Source: Rheinheimera lutimaris | GTDB taxonomy: Bacteria; Pseudomonadota; Gammaproteobacteria; Enterobacterales; Alteromonadaceae | Reading direction: 5' to 3' | NCBI RefSeq assembly: GCF_013283795.1 | Contig: NZ_JABSOD010000028.1 | Coordinates: 1-36,608, forward strand | DNA length: 36,608 bases | Shown: positions 1-7,352 of the stretch, piece by piece | Layout: each line of letters starts with the position of its first letter | Position numbering within the stretch: the stretch's first letter is position 1 | The notes under the pieces: generated by a model | Database searches by the model: none | The model's input: only the letters and a program-made list of their open reading frames with translations | What the model was told of the DNA's origin: nothing | Program-made: the position numbers and the translations under genes

Positions 1-125
1 TTTTGAAATACCTGCAAGCGGTTATTTAAGAAAACTTATGCTTTTGAGATCGTTCGCAGAAAAATTGCTCGAAAAGCGCTTTTTTAATACATTTACTGCA
101 TAATAACGCAGCATTGGAGGACATT
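1..125. other. Left-edge intergenic region upstream of yrdA
   Basis: AT-rich, non-coding stretch at the window edge. The only clear signal is the ribosome binding site TGGAGG at about 115-120, which serves the ATG at 126. In E. coli and many relatives, yrdA is divergent from an rRNA operon, so this stretch may be the upstream region of a leftward rrn operon lying outside the window. That is an inference from gene order; no rRNA sequence is present here. Confidence 0.4.
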
Positions 126-659
126 ATGACAATACGAGCTTATAAAGGTATAACGCCGAAACTGGCACCAGGGGTATATGTAGATGAGTCCAGCGTGCTG
201 GTGGGTGATATTGAATTAGCTGAAGACGTCAGTATCTGGCCTTTAGTCGCTGCACGCGGCGATGTGAACTTTATCCGTATTGGTGCCCGCACTAATATAC
301 AAGATGGTTCGGTATTGCATTTATCCCGCCGCAGTAGCAACAAACCTGACGGCTCACCGCTGATTATCGGTGAAGATGTTACTGTTGGGCATAAAGTGAT
401 GCTGCACGGCTGCACGCTCGGTAATCGCATCTTAGTGGGTATGGGCGCTATCGTAATGGATGACGTTATAGTAGAAGATGAGGTGATCATCGGTGCCGGC
501 AGTTTAGTACCACCCGGTAAGCGTCTGCAGAGTGGCTATTTATATGTGGGCAGTCCGGTGAAACAGGCACGGCCACTTAATGATGCTGAGAAAGCCTTTT
601 TAGCAGAGTCAGCTGCCAACTATGTAATATTAAAGAACGAGTATCTGGCAGAAGCTTAA
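126..659 (+). CDS. yrdA: Gamma-class carbonic anhydrase family protein (YrdA-like)
   Basis: This 177-residue protein has the left-handed beta-helix pattern of hexapeptide repeats typical of gamma carbonic anhydrase-like proteins (short repeats such as VGDIEL, VSIWPL, ILVGMGAIV). Histidines in VLHLS and in VTVGHKVMLHGC fit the three metal ligands shared between subunits of the trimer. Enzymatic carbonic anhydrase activity has not been shown for many YrdA homologues, so the biochemical role is uncertain. The ATG at 126 is chosen because TGGAGG ends 5 bases before it; an in-frame TTG at 114 lies inside that ribosome binding site and is unlikely. It is followed by yrdB on the opposite strand, with the two 3' ends overlapping by 4 bases. 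The location beside aroE is the conserved gammaproteobacterial one. Confidence 0.9.
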   Translation: MTIRAYKGITPKLAPGVYVDESSVLVGDIELAEDVSIWPLVAARGDVNFIRIGARTNIQDGSVLHLSRRSSNKPDGSPLIIGEDVTVGHKVMLHGCTLGNRILVGMGAIVMDDVIVEDEVIIGAGSLVPPGKRLQSGYLYVGSPVKQARPLNDAEKAFLAESAANYVILKNEYLAEA

Positions 660-892
660 AGCCAGATCTCGCCTGCGCTGTTATAAGCGTCGTCAGCTAT
701 CGCCTGTTCGGCAGCGTCTTCCCAGTGAAATGCGTCTGCCTTTATTTGCTGCAAGTACGCTTCTGCTTGCTGCTCTGCCGGCAGAGGAATATAGCAGTGC
801 ACTTTTAAGCCACTGACCAGGCAACTGAAGCTAACCGCTTGTCTGGTCACATCAAAGACAACGTCATTATTAAAGATCAGTTGTTGGTTCAT
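656..892 (-). CDS. yrdB: DUF1488 family protein (YrdB-like)
   Basis: A 78-residue protein of the DUF1488 family, whose E. coli member YrdB sits at the same place between yrdA and aroE. It is predicted to be a small cytoplasmic protein. It has a beta-rich N-terminal part (FDVTRQAVSFSCLVSGLKV) and an acidic helical C-terminal half ending in GEIWL. The start codon overlaps the aroE stop codon by one base (TAATG), so the gene is translationally coupled to aroE. The function is unknown. The family assignment rests on size, position and the pattern of a V-x-F-x-C strand followed by an alanine- and glutamate-rich helix. Confidence 0.8.
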   Translation of the reverse strand: MNQQLIFNNDVVFDVTRQAVSFSCLVSGLKVHCYIPLPAEQQAEAYLQQIKADAFHWEDAAEQAIADDAYNSAGEIWL

Positions 893-1704
893 TACGCCAG
901 CTGCTGCTTTAGTAATTTCAACACTGCTGCAATATCCGGCCTTTTACCCCGCCAAATGTAAAACGCTTCTGCTGCCTGCCCCACTAACATACCCAAACCA
1001 TCGGCTTGCTGCGGCACTCCTGCAACTTTTGCCCATTGCAAAAACGGCGCGGGCTTAGCACCGTATAACATATCGTAAGCCAGTTGGCAGTACTGAAGAT
1101 GACTGACGTTAATATCAGGCCGTTCGCCATTTAAGCCGGATGACGTTGCGTTAATCACTAACTGATAATCCAGGCCGAGGATATCAGTATAACCACACGC
1201 CTCTACTCTTTGGTCAAAATTAATTGCTATAGCTTGCGCTTTACTGACAGTACGGTTGGCCAATACCAGCTGTTTAACACCAGCAGCCAACAAAGGGCCA
1301 ATGGCGCCACGGCTGGCACCGCCGGCACCGAGCAGCAATACATTTATGCCAGCCAGATTAACACCCAGCCGTTTTAAATCAGCCACCAGACCGATACCGT
1401 CGGTGTTGTCGCCGCAAAGCTTACCTGCGCTATCTATATAAAGTGTATTTACCGCGCCGGCTTGTCTTGCTCTGTCAGAAAGCCGCTCTGCTAACTGGTA
1501 GGCTTGCTCTTTAAACGGCACAGTCACATTACCGCCTTTACCACCGGCAGCAACAAAGCGCTGCCAGCTGTCGGCAAAACCATCCAGCGGTGCTAAAATA
1601 GCGTCGTATTGCAGTTGTTCGCCCAATGCGGCAGCAAACTGTGCATGAATAAAGGGCGACTTTGAGTGGCCTATCGGATTACCGAATACAGCATAACGGT
1701 CCAC
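892..1704 (-). CDS. aroE: Shikimate dehydrogenase (NADP+)
   Basis: This enzyme reduces 3-dehydroshikimate to shikimate in the aromatic amino acid pathway. The 270-residue length is normal for AroE. The N-terminal substrate domain carries GNPIGHSKSP (shikimate-binding serines near residues 14-16), VTVPFKEQA (catalytic lysine) and GDNTDG (catalytic aspartate). The Rossmann domain has the GAGGASRGA dinucleotide loop near residue 127, followed by ANRT, the NADP-preferring type. The C-terminal part has DMLYGAKPAPFL and GLGMLVGQAAEAF. The start is GTG at 1704, which gives the standard N-terminus MDRYAVFGNP. The divergent globin gene starts only 5 bases away, so the two 5' regions overlap. yrdB follows with a one-base overlap. 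Confidence 0.96.
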   Translation of the reverse strand: MDRYAVFGNPIGHSKSPFIHAQFAAALGEQLQYDAILAPLDGFADSWQRFVAAGGKGGNVTVPFKEQAYQLAERLSDRARQAGAVNTLYIDSAGKLCGDNTDGIGLVADLKRLGVNLAGINVLLLGAGGASRGAIGPLLAAGVKQLVLANRTVSKAQAIAINFDQRVEACGYTDILGLDYQLVINATSSGLNGERPDINVSHLQYCQLAYDMLYGAKPAPFLQWAKVAGVPQQADGLGMLVGQAAEAFYIWRGKRPDIAAVLKLLKQQLA

Positions 1705-1709
1705 AAGTG

Positions 1710-2156
1710 ATGTCCATAAAGAAATTGATACAAATGATTTTTAATAAAACCACGCCAAATAGCAAGCCACATCCTACACCGGAGCAAACGCCTTACGCTA
1801 TGATGGGCGGCGAAGAAACAGTGCGCCGGTTGGCTAATCGCTTCTACGACATTATGGAAAGCGCTCCGAAAGCAGCTCAGCTGTATGCTATTCATCCACT
1901 GCCGCTGGATACTATCCGGCAAAAGTTCTTCCAGTTTTTATCCGGCTGGCTTGGCGGCCCACCGTTGTTTGAACAGCAATATGGCCACCCGCGTCTGCGC
2001 GCCCGGCATTTACCATTCCCGGTGGATGAAAAACTGCGCGATCAGTGGATGTTTTGCATGGATAAAGCACTGGATGAGGTGGTAGAAAATAAATTGCTAC
2101 GTGATGGTATTCGCCAGTCGATAGGCCAACTGGCGAGCCATATGATTAATTGTTAA
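1710..2156 (+). CDS. Group 2 truncated haemoglobin
   Basis: A 148-residue truncated globin of the TrHb2 (group II) type, an oxygen- or NO-handling haem protein of the cytoplasm. Recognisable parts are GGEETVRRLANRFYDIM (helices A/B), HPLPLDTIRQKFFQFLSGWLG (helix E with the LSGWLGG family motif), RARHLPFPV with the proximal haem histidine, and the G-helix tryptophan in RDQWMFCMDKAL. The ATG at 1710 is chosen because it is the first methionine codon before the globin fold; longer reading frames use a TTG inside the aroE 5' end. No strong ribosome binding site is visible. Its stop overlaps the 3' end of the leftward ABC exporter gene by 3 bases, which marks the left border of the lanthipeptide island. 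Confidence 0.88.
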   Translation: MSIKKLIQMIFNKTTPNSKPHPTPEQTPYAMMGGEETVRRLANRFYDIMESAPKAAQLYAIHPLPLDTIRQKFFQFLSGWLGGPPLFEQQYGHPRLRARHLPFPVDEKLRDQWMFCMDKALDEVVENKLLRDGIRQSIGQLASHMINC

Positions 2157-3712
2157 CTTAAGGAGGCTTGCCCTCCGCTTAAAGCTAAATGTCGGTTAAA
2201 GTCCCGGTGATATTTCTCATCGCCATGTAAAACCATAAAGACCGTTTTATTCTGAGTACAGCGATTAATCCAGCCCATGATAATATCTTTGCTGTTGGTA
2301 TCCACAGCTGCCAGAGGTTCATCAAAAATATACACATCTGCCTCTTTAGCCAAGCTCAAAGCCACTTGCGCTTTACGTTTTTGCCCTTCCGAAAAATGTT
2401 GAGGATCATCATCCAGCTTATCCAACAAATCAAAGTCTTTCAGAATGCATTCAAGTTGCATTTGAGCAGATGGTTCTAACTCATCAAATTTTAAGTGTTC
2501 ACGCAGCGAGCCTTTGAAAAAGGTCAATGGAGCTAATAAGGCACTCACTCTGGATTGGTCGGGGATATGGCTCTCTGCATTTAATGGGATGAAACCACTG
2601 ATGGCATGTAATAAAGTGCTTTTGCCACTACCATTGCCTCCCTGAATCAGGCAACGTTCTCCTTTATCAACCTGAAAGCTCACATCCTTTAAAATATGCT
2701 CTGCACCATAACCTATCGCCGCATGCTGTAGAACAACGTTATTTGCCACACTAGTGAGTGGCTTTTCTGCATCATCTTTCAATGAGTTGATCCGATCAAC
2801 AAATGCAGACAGATGCGCCAGCTTAGGGAACTGTTCAACCAGACCGACTATAGAGTTCATCATTTTCCAGAATCCACTCATGTAAGCAAGCAAGCCCCCA
2901 ACTGTCATACTGCCAAAGAAAACGGCTAAAGCAGCAATTACCAACACCGCGGACTCAGCTAGTGACAGAAAAATATTAGATAACGTTTGATACGCTTGCG
3001 ATGTTTTGTTTCGCTCATAATTCGAATCAAGATGCGTACCCAACACACGTAATGCCGACTGCGAGACACGCTGTTGCAAGCTAAAGATCCGACTTAATTT
3101 ATACGTCTCAAGACAACGTATCATATCTTCGCGGAAACTCGCTTGCGTTTCTCCCTCCAGCTCACTCAGACGGACAATCTTACTACCATACTTTCGTGAA
3201 AGGGCGAACAAAACCGGAACGATAATCAACAAAGCAAAGGTAACTTCCCAAGATAAATAAATACATATGGCGAGCGCTCCAACCAGAGAAAGCATAGCCT
3301 CAAAAACAGAGACAGAGAGCCCAACCACTTGTTGCGATACTTTTGCAGGTTCATCATAGACTCGGCTGATGTAATACCCCTCCCCTTTTTCATTCACTTT
3401 CTGATAAGGTAACTGAAAGTAGACGCCTAACATCTCTCCCGTCTTGTCACTAGTCATTTTATTGATCAGCTTCTGCTTGTAAATTGCGATAAAATACAGA
3501 CCAGTTCTCAACCCCACAGATAAAAACACTGAGAGAATCACCAAGATCAGGAATAAATCCATATTCTTATTAGTCAGTGCATCATCTACCATCAGCTTGA
3601 GCACGATAGGATCTACCACTGTTTTAGTTAGCGCAATAAGGGCATTGGCAAGTATAACAAACCAAGCCAGTTTTTTATGGCGTTGAAATAAATTAACCAG
3701 TTTCTTAAGCAT
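2153..3712 (-). CDS. ABC exporter with fused membrane and ATPase domains, next to lanKC
   Basis: A 519-residue half-size ABC transporter. The membrane domain spans about residues 1-300, with several hydrophobic segments (about 15-35, 52-75, 130-175, 245-280). The ATPase domain is about 325-519, with Walker A GGNGSGKST (358-366), the signature FSEGQKRKAQ (about 440-449), Walker B VYIFDEP and the switch histidine in MVLHGDE. It resembles the cyclic-peptide exporter family more than bacteriocin exporters, because it has no N-terminal C39 peptidase. The usual Q-loop glutamine is not evident (the region reads SALLAPLTFFKGS). The ATG at 3712 overlaps the lanKC stop by 8 bases and is preceded by AGAGGAA, which implies translational coupling. 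The likely role is export of the modified peptide; a role in immunity is possible. Confidence 0.85.
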   Translation of the reverse strand: MLKKLVNLFQRHKKLAWFVILANALIALTKTVVDPIVLKLMVDDALTNKNMDLFLILVILSVFLSVGLRTGLYFIAIYKQKLINKMTSDKTGEMLGVYFQLPYQKVNEKGEGYYISRVYDEPAKVSQQVVGLSVSVFEAMLSLVGALAICIYLSWEVTFALLIIVPVLFALSRKYGSKIVRLSELEGETQASFREDMIRCLETYKLSRIFSLQQRVSQSALRVLGTHLDSNYERNKTSQAYQTLSNIFLSLAESAVLVIAALAVFFGSMTVGGLLAYMSGFWKMMNSIVGLVEQFPKLAHLSAFVDRINSLKDDAEKPLTSVANNVVLQHAAIGYGAEHILKDVSFQVDKGERCLIQGGNGSGKSTLLHAISGFIPLNAESHIPDQSRVSALLAPLTFFKGSLREHLKFDELEPSAQMQLECILKDFDLLDKLDDDPQHFSEGQKRKAQVALSLAKEADVYIFDEPLAAVDTNSKDIIMGWINRCTQNKTVFMVLHGDEKYHRDFNRHLALSGGQASLS

Positions 3713-6356
3713 GTTGGAATTCCTCTGCTGCACAAGCACCAATCAAGCGACTAATAAATAAGAGACATCCAGCGGAACCTGAACCCAGGTCATCTGCCGG
3801 CCTTAGGCTATCTTCACCAGCAACCGACAGTTCGTGCTCGTTACCAAATGAAAACAGCTGGACTAGAGCACCCAAACGCTTGGCTTCTGCCAAGTAAGTG
3901 ATATTTGAAGTTACCTCGTATAACTCAATGAAAATAAAACCAATACCAGAGAAACCATTAAGGTAACCGGGCGTTACTGAAATTTTATTTCGCAAGTACA
4001 GGGCTGCCTGCTCACAAGCCTCAAGGTAGATAGCGTTGCCTGAGTGTCGGTAGCAACGAAGTAAAGCGTGCATGATACCTGCTGCACCAACGCGTAAATA
4101 TGGACTGGTAACTTGGCGTTTGTCTGAGCGGAACCAAGTAAGATAGCCGTCTACATGTTGTTGCGCCTGCCGTAGCTCGAAGTTAATACAAACCTCAGCA
4201 GCTAAAAACCAGTTCCGGGCTGAGCTAAGCTCGGCTAATTCAGTAAAAAAGCAAGCTAGCCCTGACGCTCCATGATAATAACCGCTGAAAACCTCCTCGT
4301 TGTGGATGATTTTGGCATCATCAGGAGCTTCCAGCCCTAACTCATCCCAAATTCGCCCAGCAATGCACTCAGCACGCTCAAGTAGCATGGGCTCATTAGT
4401 AGTTTTATACAGCTCCAGTGCAATCAAACCTACCCCGGAAGCGCCATAAAAAATATCAAAGCTGTCAAACAAGAGTTCCGAGTTGAGCGCCTGCTGCAAA
4501 ACCTCAGTTGCCAATCCGAGCTCACCAAGCTCCATGAGGGTTTTTGCAATACCAGCCAGTCCAACTCCAAGCCCAGGTACAACTTGCTGCACATTAGTGG
4601 CTTTTACTCCGGCGATGTAAGCCGCTATGACCTCTGGTTTAATCTCTGCTTTCGATTGCTTCAGCGATAAAAGAATCCCTGAGGCACCGTGGTAGAGTGA
4701 CAAGTCACCCACGATTGCGGCTCTATAGTCAGGGCGATAATCCAGTTTACCCTCCATAACAGACAGGTTTTTCTGAATGCCGGCAGCAAGCCTTTTTTGC
4801 AACTGAACATAACCATTTTGCTGCAATGCATAACAGGCCTCATGCTGAGGTTGCTTCATTCCCGCCAAGCTAGCCTTGGCAGCTGCTAACAGTGCCAGGT
4901 TTTTATCGCGATCAGCAGAGATACCCAAAATAAAACGATTTACCTCCACACTGCCGCCTACATAAGTTGAAATGTACTCCAATAAAGACGCTTTCAAGTC
5001 TGGGTTCAGCGGAAAAAGCTCGTTTACCGGACAGACCAGGTTGTAAATGACGTTAGCTGCAGCAGAAAGATCTAACTGAGCATCAAAAGGCTTACCTTGC
5101 CCAGGATTGTCGGCATAGCCTAAAGTGCCAATTTGAGCAGCTCTCTCATCACCAACAAATCGCGCAGCTTCCAGATCGATTAACCAAACTTTTCCGCTAA
5201 CTTCATCAAATATAAAGTTTTGTGGAGCTACATCCACAATGTAGACGCCGGCATCATGAGCACGATAAATGGCTTCTAGAACTTTTTCGGCGATGTCGAG
5301 CAATGCCTGATAAAATTCAATGATACGTTCACGAGTTGGATTCGTTGCCAGGCACAACGAAAAAGTTTCTTGCGCCCGAAGTGTACCTAAAGTAATACCG
5401 GGTAACTTTTCTAACACCAAGAATGAGTTCTCCCATTCAACAAAGGAGTCCAATACTTGAGGCACCACACCGGTATCTTTTAATGAGACCAGAGCTTTTT
5501 CTTCATTAAATAGCAAACTAATTGAGTCAGAAATTCCATCCGCATCATCATTGATGTGTGGTCGAACCTCTTTGAGTACCACATCCAACCCAGTTTCCAG
5601 ATCCTCAGCCAAATATACTCCACCTTTATTCGAGTCACCCAACCACCCTTTCGCACGATAACGGTTATGGATGATGACTTCCGCAGGATATTCAGGGGCA
5701 TCGCCGAAAGGATCGGATACACCTTCTGGCAAAGAGAAAAACGGAGTCCTTTTATCTACACTCCACTTACCTGACGGTAACTGCACCAACTGCGTTCTTT
5801 CTGCACGTACATTCAAGTCACTCCGCTCAAGAAAAGCACCAAAGCGATAAAAGACTACTTTGGAGCCCTCCATACGCTTGTCCGACAGTATATAAGGACC
5901 ATCAAAACCCAAAGTTAAGGCAACCAACTCTCGGACAACGTTCTTAAACTCCTCATTGGACTGGGGATAAACAGTGATAAACTTCCCTGAAGCCGACTTA
6001 GTGCACATTTGAGAGTTAACATAAGAGTGACATCTTCTATCTACAATAAATTTGAAAGCCACTCGCTTGTTAAGTAAATACGGAACAACTGCAGACAACA
6101 TTTTTTCACCGTTTTGGCTATTGCATGATAGGTGGATCTTAAAACCTGAGTTAACGGACAAATAGTTTTCCGGTAACACTTTGGCCCATATACCCGCCGA
6201 ATAATGTAGCCCCCAGCCAGAACCTATCAGACCACTTACTAGTGGGTAGTAATCACAGCATTCCGACCGATAATCTGCAATACTTGTATATTTCCTGGAG
6301 CTGCAGAAAACATAATTAAATAGTTCCCGGCCCGCTCTTTTTTCTATCCAGTACAT
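3705..6356 (-). CDS. lanKC: Class III lanthipeptide synthetase (lyase-kinase-cyclase)
   Basis: An 883-residue three-domain enzyme that installs lanthionine or labionin rings. Residues ~1-220 form the phosphothreonine/phosphoserine lyase-like region, with GFKIHLSCN (71-79), GKFITVYP (124-131) and GPYILSDKRMEG (153-164). Residues ~230-460 form the Ser/Thr kinase domain, with lysine 262 in VLKEVRP, the catalytic loop VDVAPQN (Asp 375) and the metal-binding IDLEAA (Asp 394). Residues ~500-883 are a LanC-like alpha/alpha toroid with repeated G-A-S-G motifs. The zinc ligands of true LanC are missing: positions expected to read WCxG and CHG read YLRVG and LNG. This places it in class III rather than class IV. 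The start ATG follows GGAGGTG. It lies downstream of the precursor array and a terminator, and overlaps the exporter gene by 8 bases. Confidence 0.93.
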   Translation of the reverse strand: MYWIEKRAGRELFNYVFCSSRKYTSIADYRSECCDYYPLVSGLIGSGWGLHYSAGIWAKVLPENYLSVNSGFKIHLSCNSQNGEKMLSAVVPYLLNKRVAFKFIVDRRCHSYVNSQMCTKSASGKFITVYPQSNEEFKNVVRELVALTLGFDGPYILSDKRMEGSKVVFYRFGAFLERSDLNVRAERTQLVQLPSGKWSVDKRTPFFSLPEGVSDPFGDAPEYPAEVIIHNRYRAKGWLGDSNKGGVYLAEDLETGLDVVLKEVRPHINDDADGISDSISLLFNEEKALVSLKDTGVVPQVLDSFVEWENSFLVLEKLPGITLGTLRAQETFSLCLATNPTRERIIEFYQALLDIAEKVLEAIYRAHDAGVYIVDVAPQNFIFDEVSGKVWLIDLEAARFVGDERAAQIGTLGYADNPGQGKPFDAQLDLSAAANVIYNLVCPVNELFPLNPDLKASLLEYISTYVGGSVEVNRFILGISADRDKNLALLAAAKASLAGMKQPQHEACYALQQNGYVQLQKRLAAGIQKNLSVMEGKLDYRPDYRAAIVGDLSLYHGASGILLSLKQSKAEIKPEVIAAYIAGVKATNVQQVVPGLGVGLAGIAKTLMELGELGLATEVLQQALNSELLFDSFDIFYGASGVGLIALELYKTTNEPMLLERAECIAGRIWDELGLEAPDDAKIIHNEEVFSGYYHGASGLACFFTELAELSSARNWFLAAEVCINFELRQAQQHVDGYLTWFRSDKRQVTSPYLRVGAAGIMHALLRCYRHSGNAIYLEACEQAALYLRNKISVTPGYLNGFSGIGFIFIELYEVTSNITYLAEAKRLGALVQLFSFGNEHELSVAGEDSLRPADDLGSGSAGCLLFISRLIGACAAEEFQHA

Positions 6357-6540
6357 AAAGCACCTCCGTTGAGTTATGCAACCACTATGGCTTTTGCTTA
6401 CTCAAACGACAATTAGGAAACTAGTTAATGTCTAATTTCCAATGCTGAATGCGGAAAATATGGCTTTGCTCACATTCCGGCTATTCTTCTTGCCCAGATG
6501 GAAAAAACTCATAGCCGGTTAAGTTATATCTTTTTCTTCA
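6357..6540 (-). promoter_or_regulatory. Leader region between the array terminator and lanKC
   Basis: Non-coding stretch between the array terminator and lanKC. It holds the lanKC ribosome binding site GGAGGTG just before the ATG at 6356. I see no convincing separate promoter and no further small reading frame with a ribosome binding site. lanKC is probably reached by read-through of the terminator at 6541-6574, which would explain how the precursor is made in excess over the enzyme. Confidence 0.4.
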
Positions 6541-6574
6541 TAAAAAAAGAGCCGCAACAAAGGCGGCCCTTTTT
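6541..6574 (-). terminator. Rho-independent terminator or attenuator between precursor array and lanKC
   Basis: An 8-bp stem (6548-6555 with 6563-6570, one G-U pair) encloses a 7-base loop. On the leftward strand the stem is followed by a run of seven T. On the rightward strand it is followed by five T, so it could work both ways. It lies about 55 bases after the last precursor gene and about 185 bases before lanKC. Partial terminators at this place are common in lanthipeptide operons. Confidence 0.75.
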
Positions 6575-6627
6575 GGCTATCAGGTTTTTACGAGCTGCTG
6601 CAGCGCAGTGGAAAAACCCATCCAACT

Positions 6628-6744
6628 TTAATTGACAACAACATCACAGCGGCACCCCCAGCTCCACAATGACGACAGCCCCTGAATTTCTGCGCTATCA
6701 TCTTTTGATGCAGAGACGGTTTGCAATGCTAATACATTTGACAT
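6628..6744 (-). CDS. Class III lanthipeptide precursor, copy 1
   Basis: A 38-residue precursor. The leader begins MSNVLALQTV; VLALQ matches the hydrophobic-x-x-L-Q motif of class III leaders such as those of SapB and labyrinthopeptin. The core contains GLSSLWSWGCRCD, in which Ser25-x-x-Ser28-x-x-Cys31 is the class III labionin/lanthionine motif, followed by an extra Cys33. The C-terminus is CDVVVN. The ribosome binding site AAGGAGAAAATC lies directly before the ATG. It is the last gene of the array, closest to the terminator. Compared with copies 3-6 it has Trp instead of Leu at position 29, a feature shared with copy 2 only. Confidence 0.88.
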   Translation of the reverse strand: MSNVLALQTVSASKDDSAEIQGLSSLWSWGCRCDVVVN

Positions 6745-6766
6745 GATTTTCTCCTTGCGCTGCTTA

Positions 6767-6886
6767 TCATCTTTCAATAACAACGTCGCAGCGACAACCC
6801 CAACTCCACAGTGACGATAGACCCTGAATTTCAGCGCTGTCATCTGTTGAAGCGGCAACAGTTTGTAACGCTAATACTTTTGACAT
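6767..6886 (-). CDS. Class III lanthipeptide precursor, copy 2
   Basis: A 39-residue precursor with leader MSKVLALQTVAASTDD and core region GLSSLWSWGCRCDVVIER. It keeps the Ser25-x-x-Ser28-x-x-Cys31 motif and Cys33. The C-terminus ends IER, with the stop two codons later than expected from the other copies, so the 3' boundary of this repeat unit has shifted. The leader half is identical at nucleotide level to copy 3, while the core half (Trp29, CDVV) matches copy 1. This mosaic points to unequal crossing-over inside the array. The ribosome binding site is AAAAGGAGAAAATC. Confidence 0.87.
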   Translation of the reverse strand: MSKVLALQTVAASTDDSAEIQGLSSLWSWGCRCDVVIER

Positions 6887-6913
6887 GATTTTCTCCTTTT
6901 ACATTATTTAAGA

Positions 6914-7030
6914 TTACTGAACAACAATGTCGCAACGACAACCCAGACTCCACAGTGACGATAGACCCTGAATTTCAGCGCTGTCATCTGTTGAAGCGGC
7001 AACAGTTTGTAACGCTAATACTTTTGACAT
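6914..7030 (-). CDS. Class III lanthipeptide precursor, copy 3
   Basis: A 38-residue precursor with leader MSKVLALQTVAASTDD and core region GLSSLWSLGCRCDIVVQ. The Ser25-x-x-Ser28-x-x-Cys31 ring motif and Cys33 are present. Its leader and upstream spacer are identical to those of copy 2 for well over 60 bases. A clear AAAAGGAGAAAATC ribosome binding site precedes the ATG, and 27 bases separate it from the next unit. Confidence 0.87.
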   Translation of the reverse strand: MSKVLALQTVAASTDDSAEIQGLSSLWSLGCRCDIVVQ

Positions 7031-7057
7031 GATTTTCTCCTTTTACATTATTTAAGA

Positions 7058-7174
7058 TTACTGGATAACAATGTCGCAACGACAACCCAGACTCCACAGT
7101 GACGATAGACCCTGAATTTCAGCGCTGACATCTTTTGAAGCGGCTACAGTTTGTAACGCTTATACATTTGACAT
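7058..7174 (-). pseudogene. Class III lanthipeptide precursor, copy 4, broken by a stop at codon 5
   Basis: It aligns to the other copies over its full 39 codons, with no insertion or deletion. Codon 5, TTA (Leu) in most copies, is TAA here (plus strand tta at 7160-7162 instead of taa), so translation would give only M-S-N-V. The rest of the frame is intact and would read ALQTVAASKDV, then SLWSLGCRCDIVIQ. The ribosome binding site is kept. No alternative ATG, GTG or TTG follows the stop within the leader. There is also an Asp to Val change at position 16. A single-base sequencing error cannot be excluded. Confidence 0.8.
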
Positions 7175-7201
7175 GAGTTTCTCCTTTTACATTATTTATG
7201 A

Positions 7202-7318
7202 TTACTGGATAACAATGTCGCACCGACAACCCAGACTCCACAGTGATGATAGACCCTGAATTTCAGCGCTGTCATCTTTTGAAGCGGCAACGGTTTGTAA
7301 TGCTAGTACATTTGACAT
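7202..7318 (-). CDS. Class III lanthipeptide precursor, copy 5
   Basis: A 38-residue precursor with leader MSNVLALQTVAASKDD and core region GLSSLWSLGCRCDIVIQ. It has the Ser25-x-x-Ser28-x-x-Cys31 motif and Cys33. It looks close to the consensus of the family. The ribosome binding site is AAGGAGAAAATC. The spacer to copy 6 is 34 bases, longer than the 27 bases inside the 144-bp units. Confidence 0.88.
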   Translation of the reverse strand: MSNVLALQTVAASKDDSAEIQGLSSLWSLGCRCDIVIQ

Positions 7319-7352
7319 GATTTTCTCCTTGTGTTGTGTGTTTCTATTTATG

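Noticed and set aside
2150..2160. Transposon target duplication at the island borders
   Set aside because: No matching short direct repeats, inverted ends or transposase fragments were found at either the globin or the hemF junction by eye.
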